Source: Oscillospiraceae bacterium
Lineage (GTDB): Bacteria > Bacillota > Clostridia > Oscillospirales > CAG-272
Reading direction: 5' to 3'
NCBI GenBank assembly: GCA_015064805.1
Contig: SVRN01000020.1
Location: forward strand, 1 to 36,897
Length of the DNA: 36,897 bases
Positions 1 to 7,307 of the stretch are shown here, one piece after another; position 1 is the stretch's first letter, and each line of letters starts with the position of its first letter. Below the pieces are notes generated by a model. The model saw nothing but the letters and a program-made list of their open reading frames with translations, was not told the DNA's origin and did no database searches. A program made the position numbers and the translations under genes.

Positions 1-341
1 TCATGCTCATCGACAGCGCCCACATTCTGCATACCTGCTCAAACAACTGCGGCTTTCACCAGCAGCTCATCTTTAATTTGATGAAGGATCTGGCACAAAA
101 GTCCATTCTGTTTCATCAAAAGCTGGAAATCGTCGCCAAGCGGACGACCAAAGACAAGCTTATGGCCTATCTGATGCTGGAGGCCAGACGGGCAGGGAGC
201 AACGCCTTCGACATTCCCTTTGACCGTCAGGAGCTGGCCGACTATCTTGAGGTCGACCGCAGCGGTCTGTCGGCCGAGATCAGCAAACTGCGCGAGCAGG
301 GCGTGTTGGAGAGCCGTAAGAAGCATTTTGAATTATTGTAA
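1..341 (+). CDS. Crp/Fnr-family transcriptional regulator, C-terminal part (5' partial)
   Basis: The reading frame is open from the window edge and ends with TAA, so only the last ~112 residues are present. The visible part begins in the long dimerisation helix that follows the cNMP-type sensor domain. It ends in a winged helix-turn-helix in which FDRQELADYLEVDRSGLSAE is the typical Crp recognition-helix region and 'LREQGVL' precedes the wing. Full-length family members are about 220 residues. These dimeric regulators sense oxygen, NO, redox state or small effectors through the N-terminal domain, which lies outside the window, so no ligand can be named. A methionine at base 3 is internal to the family fold and is not a believable start. 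A shared terminator follows, and the next gene is convergent. The family call is secure; the regulon is unknown. Confidence 0.85.
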   Translation, partial: MLIDSAHILHTCSNNCGFHQQLIFNLMKDLAQKSILFHQKLEIVAKRTTKDKLMAYLMLEARRAGSNAFDIPFDRQELADYLEVDRSGLSAEISKLREQGVLESRKKHFELL

Positions 342-346
342 AGAAA

Positions 347-387
347 AAGACCAACGAGCAAAGGATCGCCTTGCGTTCGTTGGTCTT
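347..387. terminator. Bidirectional intrinsic terminator
   Basis: An 11-bp perfect outer stem (347-357 with 377-387) carries an inner stem ending in GG/CC. The minus strand continues into a T-rich tract, and the plus strand into a weaker one. It lies between the stops of the convergent Crp/Fnr and GTPase-nuclease genes and can serve both. Confidence 0.8.
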
Positions 388-390
388 GCT

Positions 391-2976
391 TTATTGTTGA
401 GATTGGGACAGCTTGCGGATAAATTCAGTGATCTCGTTGCCGACGGTGGTGACCTCGTCCTCAAATTCCTTGGCCGTCATGCGTGAGATGCCCGAGTGAA
501 CGGCGGAGAACTGAAGGAGACGGTCGCCCGTGACCACCTTGATATGGTAGTTGGGGCCGAGATCGTGCATCATCTGCTCAATATAAGCGTCGGCGGTCTG
601 GTTCTCCTTGGTATAGACGATGTGAACGCCGCCCTCGGTCAGCTCCGAGCCCATACCGTCTTTCACCAGATACGCGTCGAACACCAGCGTGACCTCGGTC
701 TTGGTGAAGGCGATAAAATTGATCAGAATGTCGATCAGCGTCTGCCGCGCCTTTTCAAGGTTGAACTCGGCGAGCTCCTTTAATGCCTCCCAGGAGTAGA
801 TGACGTTGTAGCCGTCGATGATGTGCATGTGTCGCTGGGGCAGAGCGGGTTTTTTGCTTGCTTTCTTGGGGCTGTTCGTCGCCAACGAGAGCTTGGGCTC
901 GCTGTAGCGCTTGCGACGGATGGGGCCAAACTCGCGCAGCATGATGGCCTCAAGGTCGTCGTCGCTGAGTTGATACTGCTTGGCGATGTGCGCTGCGCGC
1001 GGCAGCATGGCGTCGGCGGGGGCGGTCAGTGCGGCAGATGCGTCCAGATGCTTGTACTGTTCGACCTCATTCCATGGCACGACGAAGCCCGCGCCGTGCG
1101 CACAAAAAACGGAGTGCGGCGTGTTTTCCATATCGGCCTCGGGATCGTAGGCAAACGCGGCGACGATTTCCTCCTGGTTGTGGCAGGGATCGTAGCCGTC
1201 CGACGTGCAGAACAGCCGTCCCGCGCCGCGCGTGTAGGAGATCAGCTCGCGGGTGTAGTCGTGCAGCTTGGCGGCGGGACCGCGGCCGCAAATAACGGTG
1301 GTCGTGTCGTCGGAGGATTCCAGCGCAAAGTCCGCGTTGCGCATCTGCAGATCGGACATGGCGCGCCCGACCTGCGCGCTCGGAAGTTCCATGCGGAACT
1401 TATAGTAGGGCTCAAGCAACGTACAGCCTGCCTTCATCAGTCCATGGCGGACAGCGCGCAAGGTCGCCTGACGGAAGTCACCGCCCTCGGTGTGCTTGAG
1501 GTGTGCCTTACCTGCGACCAGCGTGATCTTGGTGTCGGTCAGCGAAGCACCGATGAGGGTGCCGCGATGATCCTTTTCGTATAAGTGCGAGAGAATGAGA
1601 CGCTGCCAGTTGGTATCCAGCGAATTTTCGGGTACACGGCAATCAAAGATCAGCCCCGTACCGCGCGGCTGGGGTTCCATGAGGAGCTGTACCTCGGCGT
1701 AGTGGCGAAGCGGCTCAAAATGCCCGATGCCGATCGTCTTGGCGACGATTTTTTCCTTATATAAAATTTTGCCTGCGTCAAAGGTGCATTCGATACCGAA
1801 TCGGTCCTTGATCATGCGAGCGAGCAAATCGATCTGAATGTCGCCCATCAATCGCGCCTCGATCTGTTGAAGCTCCTCGTTCCAGCACAGATGCAACGAG
1901 GGATCCTCCTCTTCAAGCTGCTTGAGCTTGGGTAGATAAACGACGGGGGCGCATTCGGGGGGCAGGGCAATGCGATAGGAGAGCACGGGCTCAAGCACGG
2001 GACGGCCGCCGTCGCTCTCAAGTCCAAGACCTTGTCCGACGTAGGTGGCGGATAGTCCGATGACCGCGCAGATCTCGCCCGCCGACACGCAGTCCACCTG
2101 ATCAAACTTGTCGCCCGAATACAGGCGAAGCTGGCTGACCTTTTCGGTGATCTTCTGTCCGTCGGCAGACAGATAGCACAGCTCGTCGCGAGGCGAAAGG
2201 GTGCCGCGCGTGATCTTCATATAGGTCAGGCGGGTGGTCGCGGCGTAGGCGATCTTGTAGACCTTGGCGCCAAACGCCCCCTCCTCGTAGACGGGAGATA
2301 AGGTGTAGCGATCCAGCGTGTCGAGCAAAAAGTCGACGCCCTCCATTTTCAGCGCCGAGCCGAATAAAACGGGGAACAGCGCGCGCTCGCTGATACGGGC
2401 GGCGATATCGCCCTCGCCGATCGGCTCGCACGCAAGAAAGCTTTCAAGAAATTCCTCCTGCTTGAGCGCCAATCGTTCGTCCAGCTCGCCCTTGCTCTGC
2501 GTTGACCAGAAGGCGGTGCAAAGCGGCGAGAGGGCCCGGATCAGCTCGGCCTCGATGTCCTCCTGCAGCTTGATACAAATGTCCGTCTTGTTAACGAAAA
2601 TAAAGGTGGGAACGCCGTAGAATTCCAACAGATTCCAAAGCGTTCGGGTGTGATTCTGCACGCCGTCGGGGGCGCTGACGACCAAAACGGCGTAATCAAG
2701 CAAGGACAGCGTGCGCTCGGTCTCGGCCGAGAAATCCACGTGTCCGGGGGTGTCCAGAAGAATAAAATCGCAATTTTCGCTGGAAAAGCGTGCCTGCTTG
2801 GAGAAAATGGTGATGCCGCGCTCGCGCTCGACCGAAAAGGTGTCAAGATAGGTGTTTTTATGATCGACGCGGCCGAGCGTTCGGATCACGCCAGAGCGGT
2901 AGAGCAGCGCCTCGGAGAGCGTCGTTTTGCCCGCGTCTACGTGGGCGAGGATTCCAATGGTCAGCTTTTTTCTCAT
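391..2976 (-). CDS. Tet(M)-like translational GTPase fused to a YacP/Rae1-like NYN ribonuclease
   Basis: This 861-residue protein has two parts. Residues 1 to ~640 follow the ribosomal-protection/EF-G layout: P-loop AHVDAGKT (11-18), RGIT (53-56), DTPGH (75-79), NKTD (129-132), then domains II-V with the 'LLEPYYKFRMELP' region typical of Tet(M)/Tet(O). After a linker, residues ~717-861 form a NYN/PIN-like domain with acidic residues in IDGYNVI, VFDAYL, QTADAYIE and VTGD, an order that matches B. subtilis YacP/Rae1. Tet(M)-type factors bind the ribosomal A site, and Rae1 is known to cleave mRNA in the A site. I infer a factor that brings a nuclease to stalled or drug-bound ribosomes. Start: ATG at 2976 is preceded by GGAAAGGAG at good spacing; an in-frame TTG at 2994 overlaps that ribosome binding site. 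Tetracycline resistance is not shown by the sequence. The domain calls are firm and the combined role is inference. Confidence 0.88.
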   Translation of the reverse strand: MRKKLTIGILAHVDAGKTTLSEALLYRSGVIRTLGRVDHKNTYLDTFSVERERGITIFSKQARFSSENCDFILLDTPGHVDFSAETERTLSLLDYAVLVVSAPDGVQNHTRTLWNLLEFYGVPTFIFVNKTDICIKLQEDIEAELIRALSPLCTAFWSTQSKGELDERLALKQEEFLESFLACEPIGEGDIAARISERALFPVLFGSALKMEGVDFLLDTLDRYTLSPVYEEGAFGAKVYKIAYAATTRLTYMKITRGTLSPRDELCYLSADGQKITEKVSQLRLYSGDKFDQVDCVSAGEICAVIGLSATYVGQGLGLESDGGRPVLEPVLSYRIALPPECAPVVYLPKLKQLEEEDPSLHLCWNEELQQIEARLMGDIQIDLLARMIKDRFGIECTFDAGKILYKEKIVAKTIGIGHFEPLRHYAEVQLLMEPQPRGTGLIFDCRVPENSLDTNWQRLILSHLYEKDHRGTLIGASLTDTKITLVAGKAHLKHTEGGDFRQATLRAVRHGLMKAGCTLLEPYYKFRMELPSAQVGRAMSDLQMRNADFALESSDDTTTVICGRGPAAKLHDYTRELISYTRGAGRLFCTSDGYDPCHNQEEIVAAFAYDPEADMENTPHSVFCAHGAGFVVPWNEVEQYKHLDASAALTAPADAMLPRAAHIAKQYQLSDDDLEAIMLREFGPIRRKRYSEPKLSLATNSPKKASKKPALPQRHMHIIDGYNVIYSWEALKELAEFNLEKARQTLIDILINFIAFTKTEVTLVFDAYLVKDGMGSELTEGGVHIVYTKENQTADAYIEQMMHDLGPNYHIKVVTGDRLLQFSAVHSGISRMTAKEFEDEVTTVGNEITEFIRKLSQSQQ

Positions 2977-3008
2977 GAGCGCTCTCCTTTCCAAAATGAA
3001 TATGGTTT

Positions 3009-3037
3009 ATTATAACATATCAAACAAACAAATTCAA
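3009..3037 (-). promoter_or_regulatory. Sigma-A promoter of the GTPase-nuclease gene
   Basis: On the minus strand there is TTGAAT (3037-3032), a 17-nt spacer and TATAAT (3014-3009), 33 bp upstream of the chosen ATG. Confidence 0.7.
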
Positions 3038-3069
3038 TACGTGATCCTGCTTTTGTGATCAAATCGACG

Positions 3070-3098
3070 TTGCAATCTCGTGTAGCATATGATATAAT
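3070..3098 (+). promoter_or_regulatory. Sigma-A promoter of the EamA exporter gene
   Basis: TTGCAA (3070-3075), a 17-nt spacer and TATAAT (3093-3098) with an extended TG. It rules out the furthest upstream in-frame start (3055) for the EamA gene, because that codon lies before the promoter. Confidence 0.7.
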
Positions 3099-3114
3099 AT
3101 CAGCTGAAAGAAGT

Positions 3115-4065
3115 ATGATGACACGTGAAAAAAGGATGATCCAGACCATAATGAAACGTAACGTAAATCAAGGCATTTTCCTCGCCGTTTTAGCCGCGGC
3201 GCTGTATGCCGTGAATTCACCGCTGTCCAAGCTGTTACTTGATTTTATGCCGCCGACGCTGATGGCGGGCTTTTTGTACGTCGGCGCGGGGCTGGGTATG
3301 GGCGTGATTGCCCTTGTGCGCAAGCTGAAGGGGCGCGTGCCGACCGAACAAGCGATGACGAAGGGAGATCTCCCATACACGATCGCCATGATCGTGCTGG
3401 ACATCGCCGCGCCTATTTTCTTGCTTTTGGGATTGTCTCACACCACGGCGGCCAACGCCTCGCTGCTCAACAATTTCGAGATCGTTGCGACTGCGCTGAT
3501 CGCGCTGATGGTGTTCAAGGAGCGCATCAGCCCCCGCCTTTGGCTGGGGATTTTGTGCGTGACGCTGTCCTGTGCGCTGTTGTCCTTTGAGGATATGGCC
3601 AGCCTTGATTTTTCCGTCGGCTCGCTGTTCGTCCTGCTCGCCTGCGTCTGCTGGGGTGTGGAGAATAACTGTACCCGCCGCCTCTCGGATAAAGACCCCT
3701 TGCTCATCGTTCTGCTCAAGGGCATCTTCTCGGGACTGGGCTCGATCGTCATCGGCCTTTGCCTGGGGGAGCGGATCGAGGTGCTTTGGAGCGTGGTTGC
3801 CGTGTTGGCGGTCGGCTTCGTCGCGTACGGACTGAGCATTTTCTTTTACGTCCACGCCCAGCGTTTGCTTGGCGCGGCGCGAACCAGCGCCTATTACGCT
3901 GTTGCGCCTTTTATTGGGGCCTTGCTCTCGCTGATCATCTTCGGCCAGATGCCGCAATACACGTATTTTATCGCCCTCGCCATCATGGCTGTCGGCGCAT
4001 GGCTGTGTGCCAAGGACGAGCCGTTGTTCAAAAAACGAAATCAAAGAAAAGAAGCTGACGAGTGA
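3115..4065 (+). CDS. EamA/DMT-superfamily membrane transporter
   Basis: A hydrophobic protein of about 300 residues with roughly ten membrane segments in two repeated EamA halves. The first half begins at GIFLAVLAAALYAVNSPLSK and the second near 'GSLFVLLACVCWGVENN'. Both openings carry the small-residue/aromatic pattern of drug/metabolite exporters (compare RhaT, YdcZ and RarD relatives). Members usually export amino acids, metabolites or toxic compounds; the substrate here cannot be deduced. The start is uncertain. ATG codons at 3115, 3118, 3136 and 3151 all lie after the promoter, and none has a strong Shine-Dalgarno sequence; 3115/3118 follow a weak GAAAG, while 3151 would give the tightest N-terminus before membrane segment 1. 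The stop codon lies inside the terminator hairpin. The gene is monocistronic. Confidence 0.85.
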   Translation: MMTREKRMIQTIMKRNVNQGIFLAVLAAALYAVNSPLSKLLLDFMPPTLMAGFLYVGAGLGMGVIALVRKLKGRVPTEQAMTKGDLPYTIAMIVLDIAAPIFLLLGLSHTTAANASLLNNFEIVATALIALMVFKERISPRLWLGILCVTLSCALLSFEDMASLDFSVGSLFVLLACVCWGVENNCTRRLSDKDPLLIVLLKGIFSGLGSIVIGLCLGERIEVLWSVVAVLAVGFVAYGLSIFFYVHAQRLLGAARTSAYYAVAPFIGALLSLIIFGQMPQYTYFIALAIMAVGAWLCAKDEPLFKKRNQRKEADE

Positions 4066-4083
4066 ATCCCGTCAGCTTTTTTC
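4052..4083. terminator. Bidirectional intrinsic terminator
   Basis: A 9-bp stem (4052-4060 with 4070-4078) is followed by TTTTTT on the plus strand and by a T-rich tract on the minus strand. It sits between the convergent EamA and ABC permease genes. Confidence 0.85.
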
Positions 4084-4084
4084 G

Positions 4085-4870
4085 TTATGCAATATCCTTG
4101 GACGTGTATTTTTTGTAGGCCAGCGCGATGCTTGCCGCCGTGATGATAAGACCGATCGCCAGATATTTGATCTGGATGCTTCCTTCGCTTGCGATATGTG
4201 CGGCATCTGCGTAACCGTAGGGCGTGATGAACTTGAGAAATTCCAGCTCCTCGGATAAATTGGCCAGCAGGTTCATAAAGTAAAGCCCGAGTGCAAGTCC
4301 AAGGCCGAGACCGATCGAGCCACGGCGCAAAAGGGACGACAGACCAAAGGTGACGGCTGCAATCTCAAGCTGTAATATCAGCGCGGCCAGAAACAGCAGT
4401 GCGAGCGTTCCCGCCTGTACCTGCTCACCAATGGCAAAAATGCAAACGACGGTCACGATGACCGTGGCGAGATTGAGCAGGACGATCTGGATCAGCATGG
4501 CAAGCAGCTTGCTTGTCAACACACTGACTCGTGAGATGGGATGGGTGAGCAAAAATTCCGCCGTGCGGTCCTTTTCTTCCTTGGCAAGCATACCTGCGCC
4601 CAAAATGGCAGCAAACAACCCGCCGCCAAGGCCCAGCATTTCGCCGAATTCCAATGCGAAATAGCCCATGAAATCCTGAAATCCGAGCTGATCTATGCCA
4701 AAGGCGTCGGACAGCGCTCCCATATTGGCCAGCATATCGCTCATTTCCTTCATCTGCTCGGCCATCTGGGGATAGATCAACACGCACACGCCCAGCATAA
4801 AGGCGATGGCGGCGGACCAGATGATGAGGGAGAGCTTGTTGCGCTTGAGCTCGTGTAACAGCAGCGTCAT
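4085..4870 (-). CDS. ABC-2 type transporter permease
   Basis: A 261-residue membrane protein with about six membrane segments: one near residues 15-35, then 'GGGLFAAILGAGMLAKEEKD', and three or four in the C-terminal half. The motif AKEEKDRTAEFLLTHPISR is the conserved cytoplasmic loop of ABC-2 permeases ('E.r.gT.e.LLt.PisR'), which couples to the ATPase. The start at 4870 has GGAGGG eight bases upstream and lies one base beyond the ATPase stop, so the two genes are translationally coupled. With the ATPase upstream it should form a two-subunit exporter. Relatives export antibiotics, peptides or lipids, but nothing here fixes the substrate. It ends at the terminator shared with the EamA gene. 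Confidence 0.88.
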   Translation of the reverse strand: MTLLLHELKRNKLSLIIWSAAIAFMLGVCVLIYPQMAEQMKEMSDMLANMGALSDAFGIDQLGFQDFMGYFALEFGEMLGLGGGLFAAILGAGMLAKEEKDRTAEFLLTHPISRVSVLTSKLLAMLIQIVLLNLATVIVTVVCIFAIGEQVQAGTLALLFLAALILQLEIAAVTFGLSSLLRRGSIGLGLGLALGLYFMNLLANLSEELEFLKFITPYGYADAAHIASEGSIQIKYLAIGLIITAASIALAYKKYTSKDIA

Positions 4871-4871
4871 A

Positions 4872-5753
4872 TCAGTTGCCCTCCTTTTTGCTTTCATAGT
4901 AGTGCATCAGGATCTCTTCGGGATCGGGATCGGTGATGCTGACGTCCTCCAACGGCAGATCGGCCAAGGCGCGGATCAGCGCGTCGGAGCGACCGTTGTA
5001 CGTAAACTGTACCGTTTTACCTTTGGCGCGGACGTGCTTGATGCCCGCGATGAAGGGAGGCATACTGACTCCTCGCAGAGCCACCCGCTTGGCACCGATC
5101 TGCTTAAGATTCTGTATCGTGTCCGAAACGATCAGCCCGCCCTCGCGGATGATGGCGGCGCGGTTGCAGTAGCGCATGACCTCGGACAGCACGTGCGAGG
5201 ACAAGAATATCGTAGCGCCTTGCTCGTTTCGCTCTTGCAATATGGTGAAAAATTCCTTTTGCATCAGAGGGTCAAGACCGCTGGTCGGCTCGTCGAGAAT
5301 ATATAGTCTCGGCTCGTGCTGAAGAGCGGCGACGATGCCAACCTTCTTGCGGTTGCCGAGTGAAAGCTCGTCGATCTTGCGCGTCGTGTCAAGCTCGAGT
5401 CTTTCGCATAATTCGCGCGCCTGCTCGGTGCAATCGCGCTTGCGCAGATCCGCGGACAGCTTGAGCAGCTCACCTACCCTCATGCCGCTGTAAAAGGCGG
5501 CCTCGGAGGGAAGGTATCCGATATCGTTGAGATTTTCTATTTTATTTTTAATGATATCTCTGCCAAAGATCTCGGCGCGGCCGTCGGTTGGCGAGATCAG
5601 ACCGAGCAACGTGCGGATCAGGGTACTCTTTCCCGCACCGTTGGGACCGATGAAGCCGAAGAAATCGCCCTCATCCACCGACAGAGAAACGTCCTCGATG
5701 CCCCTCGTCTTGCCGTAAAATTTCGTCAGATGCTCTGTTTGAATGGCTTTCAT
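4872..5753 (-). CDS. ABC transporter ATP-binding protein
   Basis: A 293-residue ATPase of the ABC-2 exporter (CcmA/BcrA-like) type. It has Walker A GPNGAGKST (36-44), signature LSLGN (130-134, in place of canonical LSGGQ), Walker B LYILDEP (150-156), a D-loop SGLD, and an H-loop histidine at 187 in FLSSHVLSE. A C-terminal extension of about 80 residues after the nucleotide-binding domain is usual for BcrA-like subunits. The start at 5753 is preceded by AAGGAG; an in-frame GTG at 5762 directly abuts that site and is unlikely. It is first gene of a two-gene operon with the permease. A sigma-A promoter and a repeated operator-like box lie upstream, which suggests control by an inducer-binding regulator located elsewhere. 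Confidence 0.92.
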   Translation of the reverse strand: MKAIQTEHLTKFYGKTRGIEDVSLSVDEGDFFGFIGPNGAGKSTLIRTLLGLISPTDGRAEIFGRDIIKNKIENLNDIGYLPSEAAFYSGMRVGELLKLSADLRKRDCTEQARELCERLELDTTRKIDELSLGNRKKVGIVAALQHEPRLYILDEPTSGLDPLMQKEFFTILQERNEQGATIFLSSHVLSEVMRYCNRAAIIREGGLIVSDTIQNLKQIGAKRVALRGVSMPPFIAGIKHVRAKGKTVQFTYNGRSDALIRALADLPLEDVSITDPDPEEILMHYYESKKEGN

Positions 5754-5795
5754 CCTACTCACTCCTTACTTGATATCTGCTTGAAAGCACACTGT

Positions 5796-5825
5796 AGTAT
5801 AGCACAAAAGCGAGGACCTTGTCAA
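5796..5825 (-). promoter_or_regulatory. Sigma-A promoter of the ABC transporter operon
   Basis: The minus strand reads TTGACA (5825-5820), an 18-nt spacer and TATACT (5801-5796), about 40 bp upstream of the ATPase start. Confidence 0.75.
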
Positions 5826-5848
5826 TAGAAATTCCACCTTGTCAAGGT
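5816..5848. promoter_or_regulatory. Repeated operator-like box over the ABC promoter
   Basis: ACCTTGTCAA occurs at 5816-5825, overlapping the -35 element, and again at 5836-5845, exactly 20 bp (about two helical turns) away. The second copy is part of a perfect dyad, ACCTTGTCAAGGT (5836-5848). The placement fits a dimeric repressor or activator site. No regulator gene lies next to it. Confidence 0.45.
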
Positions 5849-5904
5849 CATTTATTCGGTGAAAAGAGCATTTTCTGCATTTGATCAAACAAAAAGCAAA
5901 TCGT

Positions 5905-5963
5905 GATATTACGGCGTAATATTCGCAAAACGACTTGAAAAATCAGCGTTGATTTGCTATAAT
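5905..5963 (+). promoter_or_regulatory. Promoter of the M48 protease gene, with an upstream dyad
   Basis: TTGAAA (5935-5940), a 17-nt spacer and TATAAT (5958-5963) form a clear sigma-A promoter. Just upstream lies a perfect dyad, ATATTAC-GGC-GTAATAT (5906-5922), ending 12 bp before the -35 box. It is a possible activator or repressor site. Confidence 0.65.
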
Positions 5964-6025
5964 TGAAAATAATATATCCGTTTGGCGCATAGTGCACCGA
6001 ATTCTTACCATTGGAGGAATGTTTT

Positions 6026-7252
6026 ATGACTTGGAAAATCGGAGTTATCCTGCTTGTGATTTTGGGCGCTCTATATCGGGTCGTCCTGAATATCGTTGAG
6101 CATCGCTCGGCCAACAATCCCACGCCCGAAAACGTGTCGGACGTCTACGATGCCGAGACCTATTTGAGATGGAAGCAATACAGCGCCGAGCGTTGCCGCC
6201 TTGCGTTGGTGTCGTCCGTCGTTTCCTGCGTGATCTCGCTCGTTTTGCTTTTGACCGAGGTGTACGCCGCCTTTGCGTCGCTGTTTCCCGCGGGCGTTTT
6301 CTGGCAGCTGCTGGCCGTCGTTCTTCTGGAGTGCGGCGTAGGCATTGTCGTTGAGATCTGTCAGAGCTACGTCTCGACCATGGTCATCGAGCAGAAATAC
6401 GGCTTCAACCGTTCGACCGTCAAGACATTTATCTTTGACAGAATCCGTTCGGCCATTCTCGAGATCGTTTTGTCTCTGGCGCTTGCGTGGCTGATGTATC
6501 TTGCCCACAGCCTGACGGGAGACTATCTGTTCTTGCTGTTTGCGGGCGCGATGTTCCTCTTTTCGCTGCTCGTCACGTTTTTGTATCCCTTGCTCAGCCG
6601 CATCGGCAACAAGTTCGTGCCGTTGGAGGAGGGCGAGCTCAAGGATCGTCTTATGGCCCTGCTGACCAAGCACGGCTACCGCGTCAAGGCCATCGAGGTC
6701 ATGGACGCCTCCCGCCGTACTACCAAGCTGAACGCGTATTTTACGGGCTTTGGCAAGATGAAGACCATCGTGCTGTTTGACAATCTGCTCAACGCCATGA
6801 CCCCCGACGAGATCTGTGCGGTATTTGCGCACGAGCTGGGACACGGCCTGCACAAGGACGTTCTCAAGAATCAGATCCTCAACATCGGAAACATGCTGTT
6901 GATGGGCGTCGTCGTTTGGCTGACCGTCCGCGAGCCGATGCTGCATACCGCCTTTGGCTTTGAGGGCGTCAACTACGGCTTTGCTTACATTCTCACGGGC
7001 ATCGGCCTTGGTATTTTGAACCCGCTGACGGGCATGGTCATGAACGCCGTCAGCCGCCGCGCCGAGTATCGCGCCGACCGTCAGGCCGTGCAGGAGGGCT
7101 ACGGCGAGGCGATGATCACGGCCTTCAAAAAGCTGGCCAAGGACAATTTCGCCCACCTCGCGCCTTCCAAGATCAACGTTGTGCTGGAATACAGCCACCC
7201 GCCGCTGAGCAGCCGTGTGGAAGAAGTGGAAAAGGCGATGAAGGAACAATAA
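6026..7252 (+). CDS. M48-family (Ste24/CAAX protease 1-like) membrane zinc metalloprotease
   Basis: A 408-residue integral membrane protease. An N-terminal Ste24-like membrane region contains several transmembrane segments (about 5-22, 62-85, 92-112, 145-163 and 166-190) and the typical 'VIEQKYGFNRST' loop. The zinc site HELGH lies at 269-273, with a third ligand region AEYRAD (E347). Further hydrophobic segments follow, then a conserved 'YSHPPLSSRV' tail. Eukaryotic Ste24 trims prenylated proteins; bacterial relatives probably cut membrane proteins or peptides. The start at 6026 follows GGAGG with eight-base spacing; an in-frame TTG at 6011 lies before that site. It is a single gene with its own promoter and a terminator shared with the convergent nucleotidase gene. 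Confidence 0.92.
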   Translation: MTWKIGVILLVILGALYRVVLNIVEHRSANNPTPENVSDVYDAETYLRWKQYSAERCRLALVSSVVSCVISLVLLLTEVYAAFASLFPAGVFWQLLAVVLLECGVGIVVEICQSYVSTMVIEQKYGFNRSTVKTFIFDRIRSAILEIVLSLALAWLMYLAHSLTGDYLFLLFAGAMFLFSLLVTFLYPLLSRIGNKFVPLEEGELKDRLMALLTKHGYRVKAIEVMDASRRTTKLNAYFTGFGKMKTIVLFDNLLNAMTPDEICAVFAHELGHGLHKDVLKNQILNIGNMLLMGVVVWLTVREPMLHTAFGFEGVNYGFAYILTGIGLGILNPLTGMVMNAVSRRAEYRADRQAVQEGYGEAMITAFKKLAKDNFAHLAPSKINVVLEYSHPPLSSRVEEVEKAMKEQ

Positions 7253-7259
7253 GAAAATC

Positions 7260-7298
7260 AAAACGGACGATCGTGCTCTTGCGCGGCCGTCCGTTTTT
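7260..7298. terminator. Bidirectional intrinsic terminator
   Basis: A 10-bp stem (7260-7269 with 7288-7297) with A-rich and T-rich flanks ends both the M48 gene and the convergent nucleotidase gene. Confidence 0.85.
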
Positions 7299-7307
7299 CG
7301 TTTAGAG

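Noticed and set aside
391..2976. Calling the fusion GTPase a tetracycline resistance gene
   Set aside because: It resembles Tet(M), but it carries an added nuclease domain and has no resistance context. Resistance cannot be inferred from the sequence.
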